This document shows, piece by piece, positions 52,736-64,000 of a stretch of 64,000 nt of DNA. Source of the DNA: Larimichthys crocea (Eukaryota > Chordata > Actinopteri > Sciaenidae); contig NC_040022.1 of NCBI RefSeq assembly GCF_000972845.2, positions 2,920,047-2,984,046 on the forward strand, given 5' to 3'. Each line of letters begins with the position of its first letter. The stretch's first letter is position 1. The position numbers and the translations under genes were made by a program. The notes under the pieces were generated by a model. It was not told where the DNA came from and did no database searches. It saw nothing but the letters and a program-made list of their open reading frames with translations.

Positions 52736-54990
52736 AACAACCATTTGATTTTCTACAGAAAGATTCAAATCATTTCATGTAACAAATGTAGATTTATTGG
52801 TGATGTACGGTGAACACATTGATGTTTTTTCTGATTCTGACCTTTTTTTCTCTCTCTCAAGGTTTTCCTCTGATGTGTCACATTGCTACTTACTCTACTA
52901 CAACACAGCAACTTTACTGCACTGATTGATATTACTAATGGGCCTGATTTATTCTAACAACTGTTCAACATCAGAAAACAATGAATCAGAAGGAAGAAAC
53001 ATTTCCTTAAATGTTGGGTGCCAAATTCAACCTTTTTATTGTCTGATCATTGATATATAAGAATTGTTGCACACTGCCACAAATTACTGACAGTGACCTT
53101 TTTATGAATAAGATAAAAGTCATTTGATTTTCTGATTTTTCTTTTTGAATAAATAAATAAATACATTTTCTCATGTCTTTTTTTGTTTTGTTTGTTCTTA
53201 CTCTGTTTCTAATGACCATATCATGTGATTAAAAACACCTGGCGAGCTCCGATACCTCATCACATGTGAGATAGTTGGTGTGTAAGATAATGTAGCGTTA
53301 TCTTCTTCACAAAAACACATTCAGTGGACTCAAAGCTTAATTGTAAAAGTCAGTCTAAGAGCAGAAGTCATTTATTACTTTTTGTGGTTTACTTTTGTGG
53401 CATGTAGTAAAAAAAATGTTGGATGACTCCCCAGGGTTGTCCCTGTTTCTCTCCAATCTGGGTAATGATCACTTCAGCTCCGGCAAAGAACGACATGGGT
53501 TTTAAAGCATGGTTGAACGAGGGCACAGTAAAACTACAGGATGTATATGAGGATTGTAACTCTAAAGTCATTCAATGATTAAAGGCAAAGTTTGATATAC
53601 TGCAGAAGAAACTTTTTTTAAGTATTTACAGGTTTTATATCTGACACACTAACAATTCAGTGCAACAACCTCCACTCTCCATCTTAGAAACAATGCTACA
53701 ACAAACTGTTTTGGGTAAAGATTGATCTCCCAGTTTTATAACATGTTTGGTGTGAAAAGGATCTGATAGTAAAAGACAGGAGTGGGTACGAGACTCACAA
53801 GAAGATATACTCACTCACAGATGGAGTGGAATCTGCTTAAAAACCACACTCAAAACCATCAACCTTAAATGAGAAGATACAATTTAATTGGTAATGTGCC
53901 TACATCTCCCCTGTGCAATTAAATAAAATCTGAGTCCTAATATACTCCATCTATGTTATAGTGTATACAGTTTACCGAGGGTACTTATACCGAAGTATAT
54001 GGAAAGTGAAGAGATTCAAAAATTCTGGAGCTCAGTGATAAGGTATCTCTCTGTACCATTGTGTCCCCTGAGTTTGTATTTTTGGGCATTTTTTCCAGAT
54101 GACGCACTTGTCCTGTCAGGAAAGAAACATGGCTGACTCTGTTTTACTGCAGGACAAACGCGGTGGTTGCATTGTGTTGGAAGAATGTTGGTTGTCCCTC
54201 CTTAAAACCACTGGTTAAATAACTTAACATCGAGTTTGGCGCTCTTGAAAACTGACCTATATGTTATTTTCTGGAATGTTGGATTGGAGGAGGCAGCGAG
54301 AGAATAAGATAATGAAAACAATCATTTGTTGTTGGGAATGAATGAATGATGAATGAATACTTGAACCTAATATTCAGTGCACATAATTTGCTGACAAATT
54401 AGTGCAGTTTAATTTTTTAATTTAATTTTTATTATTTATTTTACTATCTACATTTTATTTAATTATTCATTTCTTTTGTCCTTTTCAGTATTATTAATAT
54501 TTTAATTATTATTTTCATTACTGCCATATGTTTAGGATGTTGTTGGATTAACACACAAAAAAAACAATAAATAGATGTTTGTTGTTCAGTCACTTTGTTT
54601 CCCGGCACAGGTGAGATTTATGGATTCCTTCCGTCCAAAGACCAGCGACCGTTTGGAGCTGCGGGAAACAGAACAGAAGATATCTGACACAGTGTTCAAG
54701 AACATGACTCCGTGTAAAAGTTTCAGCTCCTCCCGTGAAGAGGTTCGTTTCATTAGAGCATAGAGGTCAGGTCTGGCAGTGACAGACAAGAGGAAACTTC
54801 TTTGACTTCCATCACAACACGTGATCAGCACATATCTCCACCATGCAGCAGCTCTCTGCTGTGTCTGTCCCACCAGGTGGCAGTACGTTCACGTCTGTGG
54901 CTGTGCAGCTTCTTCGTCTGGTATTAAAGCTGTGACTGTGGAGAGGACAGAGAAGAAGAAGATCTTGCTCTGAGAGCGACGAGCCTGTCC
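52675..54990 (+). repeat. segment duplicated at 61337-64000 (copy 1)
   Basis: It starts within the TRIM stop region and covers the TRIM 3' flank, an L1-like fragment (about 53440-54370) and a further shared stretch (54575-54990). It aligns in order with 61337-64000. Most differences are one-base indels, plus a roughly 215-bp extra piece and a TATC microsatellite in copy 2. Confidence 0.85.
53440..54370 (+). mobile_element. L1/Tx1-like LINE fragment (ORF2 C-terminal part)
   Basis: Translated pieces include GFKAWLNEGTVKLQDVYED and a terminal Cys/His cluster best seen in the second copy (62777-63100): YISPVQLNKSDPNILHLCYK, then QCIWKCEEIQKFWSSVI. A C-x2-C knuckle followed by W-x-C-E is typical of the C-terminus of L1/Tx1-type ORF2 proteins. 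Frames are broken by indels. Confidence 0.6.
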
Positions 54991-55019
54991 CCTCAGAGTC
55001 CACAACAGAACCTCAGATA

Positions 55020-55480
55020 CCCACAACAGAACCTCAGATAACCCACAATCCCACCCCCAAAAAAAGAGAACCTCAGATAACACACAACAGAACCTCAATA
55101 CCCACAACAGAACCTCAGATAACAACCCAATCCAGAAGTCCAAACAGAACCTCAGATAACCCACAACGGAACCTCAGATAACCCACAACAGAACCTCAGA
55201 TTAACCACAACAGAACCTCAGATAAACCCAAACGAACTCCAAAGTCCACAACGAACCTCAGAATAACCCACAACTCAGAACCCTCAGATAACCCACAACC
55301 GATACCACAGAACCTCCCACACAACCTAGAACCCAACTCAATAACCCACAACAAGAACCTCAGATAACCCACAAGAGAACCTCAGATAACCCACGTCCAA
55401 AGTCCACAACAGAACCTCAAGTCAACCCACAACAGAACCTCAGATAACCCACGATCAACCAATAGTCCAAGTCACACTAT
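55020..55480. repeat. 21-22-bp AACCTCAGATAACCCACAAC minisatellite
   Basis: About 20 units of ACAGAACCTCAGATAACCCA with many one-base indels, noisier toward its right end. Confidence 0.85.
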
Positions 55481-56200
55481 CTAAGTCCAAAGTCCACTAA
55501 GTCCCACCACTATCTAATTACCAGATCCACCGAACCTCAAAAGTCCCCAGTCCCGATACCCAAGTACATCCATATCCTAAGTCCAGTCCACGATCCAAAG
55601 TCCAGTCCACTATCCAAGTCCACAACGTCCAGTCCACGATACAAACTCCAGTCCACGATCCAAGTCCCAGTCCACTATCTAGAGTCCAGGTCCACAGACC
55701 AAGTCCAGTCCATGAACCCAAGTCCAGTCCATGACCAACCAAAGTCCAGTCCACTATCTAAAGTCCAGTCCACAATCCAAGTTCCAGTCCATCGATCCAA
55801 AGTCCCAGCAGTCCACGATCCACAAGTCCAGTCCATGATCCAAAGTCCAGTCCACGATCCAATCCATTCCACGATCCAAAGTCCGGTCCATACTAAGTCC
55901 AGTCCACGATCCAAGGTCCAGTTCACGAGTCCAAAGTCCAGTCCACTATCTAAGTCCAGTCCACGATCCAAAGTCCAGTCCACGATCCAAAGTCCAGCCA
56001 GTCCACTATCTAAGTCCTCCAACGATCCAGATCCAGGCACTAAGTCCATCACACAAGGCCAGTCCCGACCAAGGCATTCAGATCCAAAGTCCAGTTCACT
56101 ATTAAGTCCGTCCAAGATCCAAAGTCCAGTCCACTATCTAAGTCCATCAAGTCCACGATCCCAAAGTCCAGTCCACTTTCTAAAGTCCAGTCCACGATTC
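55480..56200. repeat. 18-19-bp GTCCAGTCCACGATCCAAA minisatellite
   Basis: About 38 units of GTCCAGTCCACGATCCAAA and GTCCAGTCCACTATCTAA variants with frequent indels. It adjoins the previous array directly. Open frames on both strands are artefacts. Confidence 0.85.
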
Positions 56201-57136
56201 ATGTTCGTTAATGAACACTCTTAATGATGAAAACTCAAAGTACAGTGGAGGAAAGTACTTTGACTCGAGTAACCACACTGTAGTACAAACAATAAAGTAC
56301 TTATAGTGATATTCCCATGATGTACTTTTACTTCATGAAACTTCAGACTTCATGTTGAGTCTTTAAAAAAAACGTCTGAATGTTTGTCAGGTCTTTTTAT
56401 CAGCACTCAGATAAAGTTTGTAACGAGGCTCCTAAGATAATCGATAATCTGTAAAGTATGATGAGTCTGTCATCCGTGCTTCGCCTGCAGCCATTTCAGC
56501 CGTTTTCACAAATATCAATTTGAGATTGATGCAGCCAGTTTTGAAACCAAAACCCGTTTAATGTGTGGAAAAAGTTTTGAATGAATCATAAAGCAGAAAA
56601 TGTTGTGATAATTCGTTAAGTTAAAGTGTGCGAGCAGGTGTGCAGTGGAAAAGCCTTCGAAACGCCGTCAGTCCTGTCCTGATGCCGAGCCCGGCTGGAA
56701 GTCTCCTTCAGGCCAGGACAGAGATCCATCTGGGAACAGTAGCCAGCGTCTGAAACCGTAAACCAGACCAACTCTGCACCACAACAAGACCTCTGCTCGC
56801 TTCAGAGCTCCACCATGTGACGGACCAACAGCTCCAGACAGCACACGTACACACATCTTCATGTGGTGTTGTTCATGCGTGTGTGTGTTGTTCATGTGTG
56901 TGTGTGTTTCTGAAAAACAGGACAGACAGTGCTGTGATTGGGTTTAATTGCAGGGCAACCGTACCCTCCCCTGTTTTCAAAACAACGTTGGACTTTATTA
57001 AGATCAGACGAGCTTTTACCCCACGACAGACTGCAGCACACAACAACAACCTGCAACAAGCAGTCTGAAGGGAAACGTGTTAAATAACGTTTGCTTTCTT
57101 TTGTTTCCTGTGATGTCACGTCACGGTGGCTGTAAA

Positions 57137-57620
57137 TTAATATGTCATGTTATTGTAGCTTTGTCCTTCATTGCAGAACGTAGCGTTTAAAATGTGATTC
57201 ACAGTCACACCAGAGAAAGAAAAACCGAAAAGATCAGTAGAAACAAAGATGAACAGCAGGAACAGTAAAATCAAAAATATAATGTATAGTAGAAATATGA
57301 CTAATAATAAATAACAATAATAATAATAACAGTATCTGTGGTGGATGTCATCTGGGACCACAGCGCAGGCTCGACCAATCCCCAATCTCGGTGTAGCCAC
57401 CATCACGAGAGCTGGAGGAGAAGCTCAGTTAGTAACAAAACTGATGACAGATGGAGAGCGTGCATCATGGAAGTCCCCTCAGCAGTCCATAGGCCATAGC
57501 AGCATGACTAACGGACAGTAGGACTCACCTGAGCAGCTCCAACTATAAGCTCTATTAAAGAGGAACGTCTTAATGGAGGTATACCTCCAGAAACCAGAAC
57601 TGTGAGCTGGGTTCTACAGA
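57137..57620 (-). mobile_element. related L2-tail-type retroelement fragment
   Basis: On the minus strand GCTGTGGTCCCAGATGACATCC and the following CCACCACAGATACTG (57372-57330) resemble the head of the elements at 9.35 and 36.07 kb but lack the minisatellite; a TAA-rich run stands in its place. 57460-57600 resembles another common teleost LINE-derived piece (AGCAGCATGACTAACGG). Confidence 0.45.
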
Positions 57621-57664
57621 GAGGGATCTTATTAGTTGAAGGGTCTGACTAACAAACTACTTTT

Positions 57665-58215
57665 GAGACTAGAGGAAACCACAAGGAACCATGAGGAACC
57701 ACAGGAACCCTGAGAAACCATGAGGAAACCATGCGGAACCATGAGGAACCACGATGAACCATAGGAATCATGAGGAACTGCAAGGAAACCACAAGGAATC
57801 TTAGGAACCACAGAAATCAGTGAAGAACCACGAGGAATCTTAAGAAACACAGGAAACCATGAGAAACCACGAGGACACGAGGACCACGAGGAACGTAGAA
57901 ACCACAAGGAACATGAAAACCACACAAAGGAATCTTAAGGAACCACAAGAAATCATGAAACCACGAGGAATCTTAAGAAAAACGAGGAACCATGAAAAAC
58001 CATGAGGAATCGTAAGGAACCAAGAAGAAACACGAGAAACCATGAGGAACCACGAGGAATCGTAAGAAACCACAAGGAATCATGAGGAACCACGAGGAAT
58101 CTTAAGGAACCACAAGGAACCACGAGGAACCATGAGGAACGCGAGGAATCGTAAGGAACCAAGGTCATGGAGGAACAATGGGAACCGCAAGGAATCGGAA
58201 ACCGCGAGGAAACAT
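57665..58215. repeat. GAACCATGAGGAACCACGAG-type minisatellite
   Basis: Degenerate tandem array of 10-bp half-units AACCATGAGG, AACCACGAGG and AATCTTAAGG, ending just before the PRY-SPRY remnant. Confidence 0.85.
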
Positions 58216-58264
58216 GATTGCATAGAGGTTTTTATTGGCAGAGTGTCATGTAACTGTCAGCCTG

Positions 58265-58545
58265 TTGAAGGTGAGTGGACTCTGAACCTGAAGCAGAGTT
58301 TCTCTTGAGGAAGGTTCATGTTAAAGGAAGACTGGCTGGACTTTTCATCTGCAGGATGGTGAAGAGCTTATTGGTCCTCCAGTCCGTCCTCTTGAAGTCT
58401 CAGTCTGAGAAGGTGGAGGTGTTTGTGGATTATGAGGAAGGTCTGCTCTCCTTGTATGACTCTACCCAATACTCAGTACTAATACTGGTGGGTCCAAACC
58501 TTCTCCTCTGATCATCTCCTTCAACAAAACAGAGTAGAAGACTCT
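58265..58545 (+). pseudogene. PRY-SPRY remnant
   Basis: This fragment translates in pieces to KSQSEKVEVFVDYEEGLLSL followed by YDST, and further on to APLIIS-like residues (positions 58398-58540). These match the second half of the B30.2 domain at 52.5-52.7 kb. The first half is missing or scrambled and stops are present. It is a decayed partial copy of a TRIM gene. Confidence 0.7.
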
Positions 58546-61326
58546 TCTCCTTCTTCTCCTTCTGCTCTTCTTCTTCTTCTTCTCTTCTTCTTGCCTTCTC
58601 TCTTCTTCTTTCTTCTGTCAACATGACACTGAGGACTTTATTTTCAGTTAGAAAAGCTGCTCATGTTGTTTGATCGATCATCTGCATTCTGAATCTCGTT
58701 ATTATTTCCTGAATGAACTTCAACAAAGACCTCCACCCACTGATGGAGACTGTCCAGATCAGCTGACAGTGGGTGGAGGTTTCCTCCTCCTTTCCTGTGA
58801 TTGACAGCTGCTTAACAGATTTACAGCTGACATCAGCCAAACGCTCTTTCTGCAGGAATGTGAAACACGTTTTGCTTCTTCCACTCCCCCTCTTCTTTCT
58901 TTTCTTTCCCTCCGCTTCATAAATAACCGTCAGATTTCTTCTCTTTGTCTCTTTATTCAGGCTCGAGTCCATCGTGAACTTTGCGTGAACGCTCAGGATC
59001 ATGTGTCAGGTCTCTGCACGAAGATTATCGAAGGAAAATCTGTTTTTATATTTTATTTCACAAACTATTTGAATCCAAACCAAACAGATCGTTATGACTC
59101 AGATGTTTGTTTCTCTGTATTCGTCGTGAAGCTGAGTGTCAGGGACTGGAAGCGTCCTGTTCATGTTTGGTGGTTTAAATGACGTCAGAGCTTCTTCTTC
59201 TGGTGTCCTGACGCTCTTCTTCACGTTTCACTTTGTTAAGATGACTTCAAATTCAATTTGAAACGTTTGTCTGTTTTTTTCTTCAAGTAGTTTTTAATGG
59301 TTTCATTTTTCTTTCCAGACCTGTCAGAAGTTTTCTTCCAGACTAACCCTGATGACCTCATGATGACAGCAAGCACTGACGTTTATTATTCTTCATAAGT
59401 AACAAATGTCGAATATATTATAAATAATTTGGAAGTTTTTGATTTTTTGTAAAGTTTCTGAAAGGAAAAAACTGTTCAGAGTGAACTGGCAGAAACAATT
59501 CAAGAAGCCCAGAAGAGTTAATTAACTGAACTATTATTATTATTATTATATTAAATTATTATTTTAGATCTTCTATTAATCAAAGCTACACACAAAAACC
59601 AAATCTGAACTTGAAACAAACAGCAACGTCCCCACAATGTATTTGTAATGTGAAGCTGGTGTTCATTGTAGTCTCTCTCTCACACAACACACACACACAC
59701 ACCACACACAACACAAAACACACACACACAACACACACAACACCTCCCTCCCTGGCGGGCAGCAGGCTGCTGGAAATGAACAGATGGAAAAACCAATCGA
59801 GTGTAAAGCAGCAGAGTTAAAGTTGAAACAGACGATTAAAGAAGCCTGAGTGGCAGTCATGAACGCACACACTCGTGTGGTCTGCCCACATCGTCCGTCC
59901 ACTCAGACAGCCAGAAGGCGCACCAGGCAGACGACCGGTGAACCTGTCACCTGCTGACATTTGTTTCTTAAAGGCGAACAAAACAATCATGATCTCATTT
60001 CCTGTTCTCACGAATGATGTCACGTCTGAATTTTCCAGGATTTTGGTCTGCTCCGTGCACGTGCACAACGTGTCTTTTGCATTCATGACATTTATTTCCC
60101 TTGGCTAGCCAATCAGAAGGCTTCTTTGAAACCACATCTCCTGTTTTTGTGCATTTCACACCCTGAGACGTGTTAACAGTCATTCATTCAGAGCTGTTCG
60201 TGGACGGAACCAGTTGACCGCTGGGGTTTCTGTGTTTGTGCTCAGGAATTTGTCTGCTGTGGTCCAAACTGCGTAAGCACAGAAGTGACTGTGGAGACCA
60301 CAGGAAACACACAGGAATGTTGGTGGAAGGTAAAACACATTCCTATAGGTTTAAAGGTCTGAAGCAGCACCAGGACCTGACCAGGACCTGGCAACCTGGG
60401 CAGAAAGAACAGAGAGCGATCTCATTTGCATTACCGGACCTTCAGCAATCACCAACAGTAACTGCAGAGCCATTGGTTGGACTGTGAACGTCACAACAAG
60501 CTGGTTCCAGTGAAGCTGTCGATGTTTTCTGTCTTCAGCTGTTGATGATCGCAGCTCTCAAGCTGAATCCTCCCAGACAGACGCATATTTACTTATGATG
60601 AGCCCGGGTCTGCTCCATGACTCTGTAACTTTATTTTGAAAGGTAGAGGTGTCTTTCCTTCTCGCGGCAGGATTATTGGACAGATGTTCACATCTGGTCA
60701 CAGACGACTAATGAGGAGATTCCTGTTTGTACCACCAATCAGGACGTCAAGCTCCAGTTTTTAAAAAGGGTAAGTGATGAAGAGTGGTGTGTGTGGTGTG
60801 TGTGTGTGTGTGGCGTGTGTGTGTGTGTGGTGTGGTGTGGGTGGGCAGGAGGATGGTGGTGTTACTATGGCGCTCCTCCTTCCTCCTCCTTCCGCCTCCC
60901 TCCTCCTCCTCCTCCTCGCTCCTTCCTCGTTCCGCTCTCAGTCTCTCCTTCACAGAGCAGCACAGTTCAGAATCACCCCCACACACACACACACACCACA
61001 CACACACACAACACACACACGTCTCTGTTTCAAACCACACTGCATGAGTATGTACCGCTTCTCTTCTTCTGCGTCGACATGCAGCTTCCTGCCAGGTGAG
61101 CGAGTGTTTGTAGTCCGACAGGTTAGATGATCAAAGATTCATTTAAGAAAGACGTGTTGTCATGGTAACAGAATAGACTGCAACAGAAAGATGCCTGAGT
61201 TTATGTTTCTGAACAGTTGACTGTGTCGTCTGCACACGGCGTGTTTGTTCCACACGGAGACTGTTGACGTGTGTGTGTGTGTGGTGTGTGTGGTGAGGGG
61301 TGTCGTGTGGGTGGATGTGTGGGTGT
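58546..61326. other. intergenic, no gene recognised
   Basis: TTC-rich simple repeats at 58550-58615, CA at 59685-59742, compound GT (60786-60840) and CA (60976-61020) tracts, a CTCCTCC run (60880-60925) and GT at 61268-61326 up to the N gap. The short ORFs have no recognisable product. Confidence 0.6.
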
Positions 61327-61336
61327 NNNNNNNNNN
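61327..61336. other. assembly gap (10 N)
   Basis: It separates a GT microsatellite from the second copy of the TRIM 3' segment. Confidence 1.
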
Positions 61337-61396
61337 TAATGATGGAGGTAAAAACTCTGCCCCTCTGATCATCTCTCCTGTCAATCACACTGAGTA
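61337..61396 (+). pseudogene. 3' end of a second TRIM PRY-SPRY copy, cut by an N gap
   Basis: Directly after the 10-N gap the sequence resumes with the last 19 codons of the TRIM B30.2 domain (NDGGKNSAPLIISPVNHTE) and TAG, identical to 52675-52735. The rest of the gene copy is absent on the left side of the gap. Confidence 0.8.
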
Positions 61397-62369
61397 GAAC
61401 AACCATTTGATTTTCTACAGAAAGATTCAAATCATTTCATGTAACAAATGTAGATTTATTGGTGATGTACGGTGAACACATTGATGTTTTTTCTGATTCT
61501 GACCTTTTTTTCTCTCAATGTTTTTCTCTGATGTGTCACATTGCTACTTACTACTACAACACAGCAACTTTACTGCACTGATTGATATTATCTAATGTGC
61601 TCTGATTTATTCTAACAACTGTTCAATCATCAGAAAACAATGAATCAGAAGGAAGAAACATTTCCTTAAATGTCTGGGTGCCAAATTCAACCTTTTTATT
61701 GTCTGATCATTGTATATATAAGAATTGTTGCACACTGCCACAAATTACTGACAGTGACCTTTTTATGAATAAGATAAAAGTCATTTGATTTTCTGTTTTT
61801 TCTTGTTGAATAAATAAATAAATACATTTTATTCTGCCCAATTCATTTTTTGTTTTGTTTTTCTTTAACATCCTGTTTCTAATGACCATATCATGTGATT
61901 AAAAACACCTGGCGAGCTCCAATACCTCATCACATGTGAGATAGTTGGTCGTGTAAGATAATGTAGCGTTATCTTCTTCACAGAGAAACACATTCAGTGG
62001 ACTCAAAGCTTAATTGGAAAAAGTCAGTCTAAGAGTAGAAGTCATTTATTAGTTTTTGTGGTTACTTTGTGGCATGTAGTAAAAAAAATGTTGGATGACT
62101 CCCCAGGGTTGTCCTGTTTCTCTCCAATCTGGGGTAATGATCACTTCGCTCCGGCAATATGTTGGTGTTCTGAGCGTCACATGAACGTAATATTGTCTAT
62201 GTTTCCCATGAGCCTGCATGGTGTGTGTGTGTGTGCTCGACTCCTTAATCTTGGTCAAGGCCAATCTGTGTGTGCCTTTATGTGTCTATGTGTTTGTGCA
62301 TAATATGTGTGTATGTGTGTGCCTTTATCATGTTCTATTCAAAAGTCCATATGCGTCACGCAAAACACC

Positions 62370-63230
62370 ACAAGAACGACATGGGTTTTAAAGCATGGTT
62401 GAACGAGGGCACAGTAAAACTACAGGATGTATATGAGGATTGTACTCTAATGTCATTCAATGAGTTAAAGGCAAAGTTTGATATACTGCAGAAGAACTTT
62501 TTTTAAGTATTTACAGGTTTTATTCTGACACACTTAAACAATTCAGTGCAACAACCTCCACTCTCCATCTTAGAAACACATGCTACAACAAACTGTTTTG
62601 GTAAAAGATTGATCTCCCAGTTTTATAACATGTTTGTTGAAAAGGATCTGATAGTAAAAGACAGGAGTGGGTACGAGACTCACAAGAAGATATCTCACTC
62701 AGCAGATGGAGTGGAATCTGCTTAAAAACACACACTCAAACCATCAACACTCGATTGAGAACGATTTAATTGGTTAATGTGGACCTACATCTCCCCTGTG
62801 CAATTAAATAAATCTGATCCTAATATACTCCATCTATGTTATAAGTGTAACAGTTACCGAGGTACATTATACCAATGTATATGGAAATGTGAAGAGATTC
62901 AAAAATTCTGGAGCTCAGTGATAAGGTATATCTCTCTGTACCATTGTGTCCTGAGTTTTGTATTTTGGGCATTTTTCCAGATGACTGCACTTTGTCCTGT
63001 CAGGAAAGAAACATGGCTGACCTCTGTTTACTGCAGGACAAACGCTGTGTTGCATTGTGTTGGAAGAATGTTGGTTGTCCCTCCTTTAACCACTGGTTAA
63101 ATAACTTAACATCGAGTTTGGCTCTTGAGAAACTGACCTATATGTTATTTCTGGAACTGTTGAGATATGGAGGAGGCAGCGAGAGAATAAGATAATGAAA
63201 ACAATCATTTGTTGTTGGGAATGAATGAAT
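62370..63230 (+). mobile_element. L1/Tx1-like LINE fragment (second copy)
   Basis: This is the counterpart of 53480-54340, with better preserved frames: FKAWLNEGTVKLQDVYEDCT (62380 onward) and the CYKC / KCEEIQKFW terminal knuckle (62777-63100). It is non-functional. Confidence 0.6.
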
Positions 63231-63295
63231 GAATGAATGAATATTACTGACCTAATATTCAGTGCACAGTAATTTGCTGACAAATTAGTGCAGTT

Positions 63296-63305
63296 NNNNN
63301 NNNNN
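63296..63305. other. assembly gap (10 N)
   Basis: It lies in the second copy of the duplicated segment, 60 bp before a TATC microsatellite. Confidence 1.
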
Positions 63306-63364
63306 TCGTCACTGTGTGTGATGCTGCTGCTGCACTGTAATTTCCAATCTTGGGATGAATAAAG

Positions 63365-63365
<1 letters not shown>

Positions 63366-63432
<67 letters not shown>
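63366..63432. repeat. (TATC)n microsatellite
   Basis: Sixteen to seventeen perfect TATC units, absent from the matching place in the first copy of the duplicated segment (about 54430). Confidence 0.95.
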
Positions 63433-63433
<1 letters not shown>

Positions 63434-64000
63434 AGTCTTCTGTGACATACAACTGAATATCTCTGGGTTGTGGACAAAACAATTAATTTATTTTTGTCCT
63501 TTTCAGTATTATTAATATTTTAATTATTATTTTCATTACTGCCATATGTTTTAGGATGTTGTTGTATTAACACACAAAAAAAACAATAAATATATGTTTG
63601 TTGTTCAGTCACTTTGTTTCCCGGCACAGGTGAGATTATGGATTCCTTCCAAAGACCAGCGACCGTTTGGAGCTGCAGGGAAACAGAACAGAAGATATCT
63701 GACACAGTTTTCAAGAACATGACCTCCGTGTAAAAGTTTCAGCTCCTCCCGTGAAGAGGTTCGTTTCATTAGAGCATCAGAGGTCAGGTCTGGCAGTGAC
63801 AGAGCAGAGGAAACTTCTTTGACTTCCATCACAACACGTGATCATCACATATCTCCACCATGTCAGCAGCTCTCTGCTGTTCTGTCCACCAGGTGGCAGT
63901 ACGTTCACGTCTGTGCTGTGCAGCTTCTTCTCTGGTGATTAAAGCTGTGACTGTGAGAGGAGAGAGAAGAAGAAAGATCTGCTCTGAGAGCACGAGCCCG

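Larger units (their letters stand above)
61337..64000 (+). repeat. segment duplicated from 52675-54990 (copy 2)
   Basis: It begins at an N gap and contains another N gap (63296-63305), next to a TATC repeat. Additional sequence at about 62156-62370, absent from copy 1, interrupts the alignment. It runs to the end of the window. It is either a real tandem duplication or an alternative assembly of one locus. Confidence 0.85.

Noticed and set aside
54575..54763. Possible exon (ATGGATTCCTTCCG..), also at 63637
   Set aside because: The frame is broken in the second copy by indels and no donor or domain is evident. It is kept only as part of the duplicated segment.

Overview
This is a vertebrate nuclear genome window, almost certainly from a teleost (ray-finned) fish. 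The genes are split by GT-AG introns. One gene is a clear orthologue of vertebrate ZNF609. There are fish-type bloodthirsty/TRIM genes with PRY-SPRY domains and teleost-type L2, Tx1/L1, hAT and tRNA-SINE-like repeats. Microsatellites and minisatellites are extremely abundant. Three N gaps (4296-4325, 61327-61336, 63296-63305) and several tracts crowded with one-base indels show a draft assembly whose gaps were filled with error-prone long reads.

Layout. 1-8.4 kb: simple repeats, a candidate exon of an unrecognised minus-strand gene (2223-2346), a 42-bp minisatellite block that appears twice around an N gap (3119-4295 and 4326-6962), and a roughly 30-bp TTAGCTC-type minisatellite (7130-8430). 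8.8-9.0 kb: a CpG-rich patch with a strong minus-strand splice donor. 9.35-11.3 kb: a retroelement with an L2-like tail and an internal 28-bp minisatellite. 12.97-34.4 kb: znf609 on the minus strand, with seven coding exons encoding 1339 residues and a probable non-coding first exon in a CpG-rich promoter near 34.1 kb. Its introns hold several minisatellites, including a 3.4-kb array. 34.6-36.07 kb: a second, inverted copy of the same minisatellite-bearing retroelement. 37.9-38.4 kb: a dead PRY-SPRY fragment. 41.67-44.63 kb: a five-exon cfap97d gene (194 residues) on the plus strand, whose first three introns are largely tandem repeats. 45.3-49.4 kb: a nested transposon cluster (hAT with target-site duplication; an L1/Tx1 LINE interrupted by a MITE-like piece and an antisense L2 LINE). 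49.6-52.7 kb: a bloodthirsty-like TRIM gene with two duplicated 5' exons, a frameshifted RING/B-box half and an intact PRY-SPRY half. 52.68-54.99 kb: its 3' flank, repeated at 61.34-64.0 kb. 55-58.2 kb: more minisatellites, then another PRY-SPRY remnant.

The most interesting biological observation concerns znf609 exon 2. The human and mouse counterpart forms the translated circular RNA circ-ZNF609. Here the exon is 843 nt, a multiple of three. Joining its own donor to its own acceptor would extend the reading frame by 14 codons to a new stop (TGA at 24626-24628), giving a 255-residue circle-specific protein. This matches the mammalian arrangement. The flanking introns carry complementary (GU)n and (CA)n tracts that could help circularisation.

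No CRISPR array, operon or other prokaryotic system is present. No wholly new biological system is claimed.
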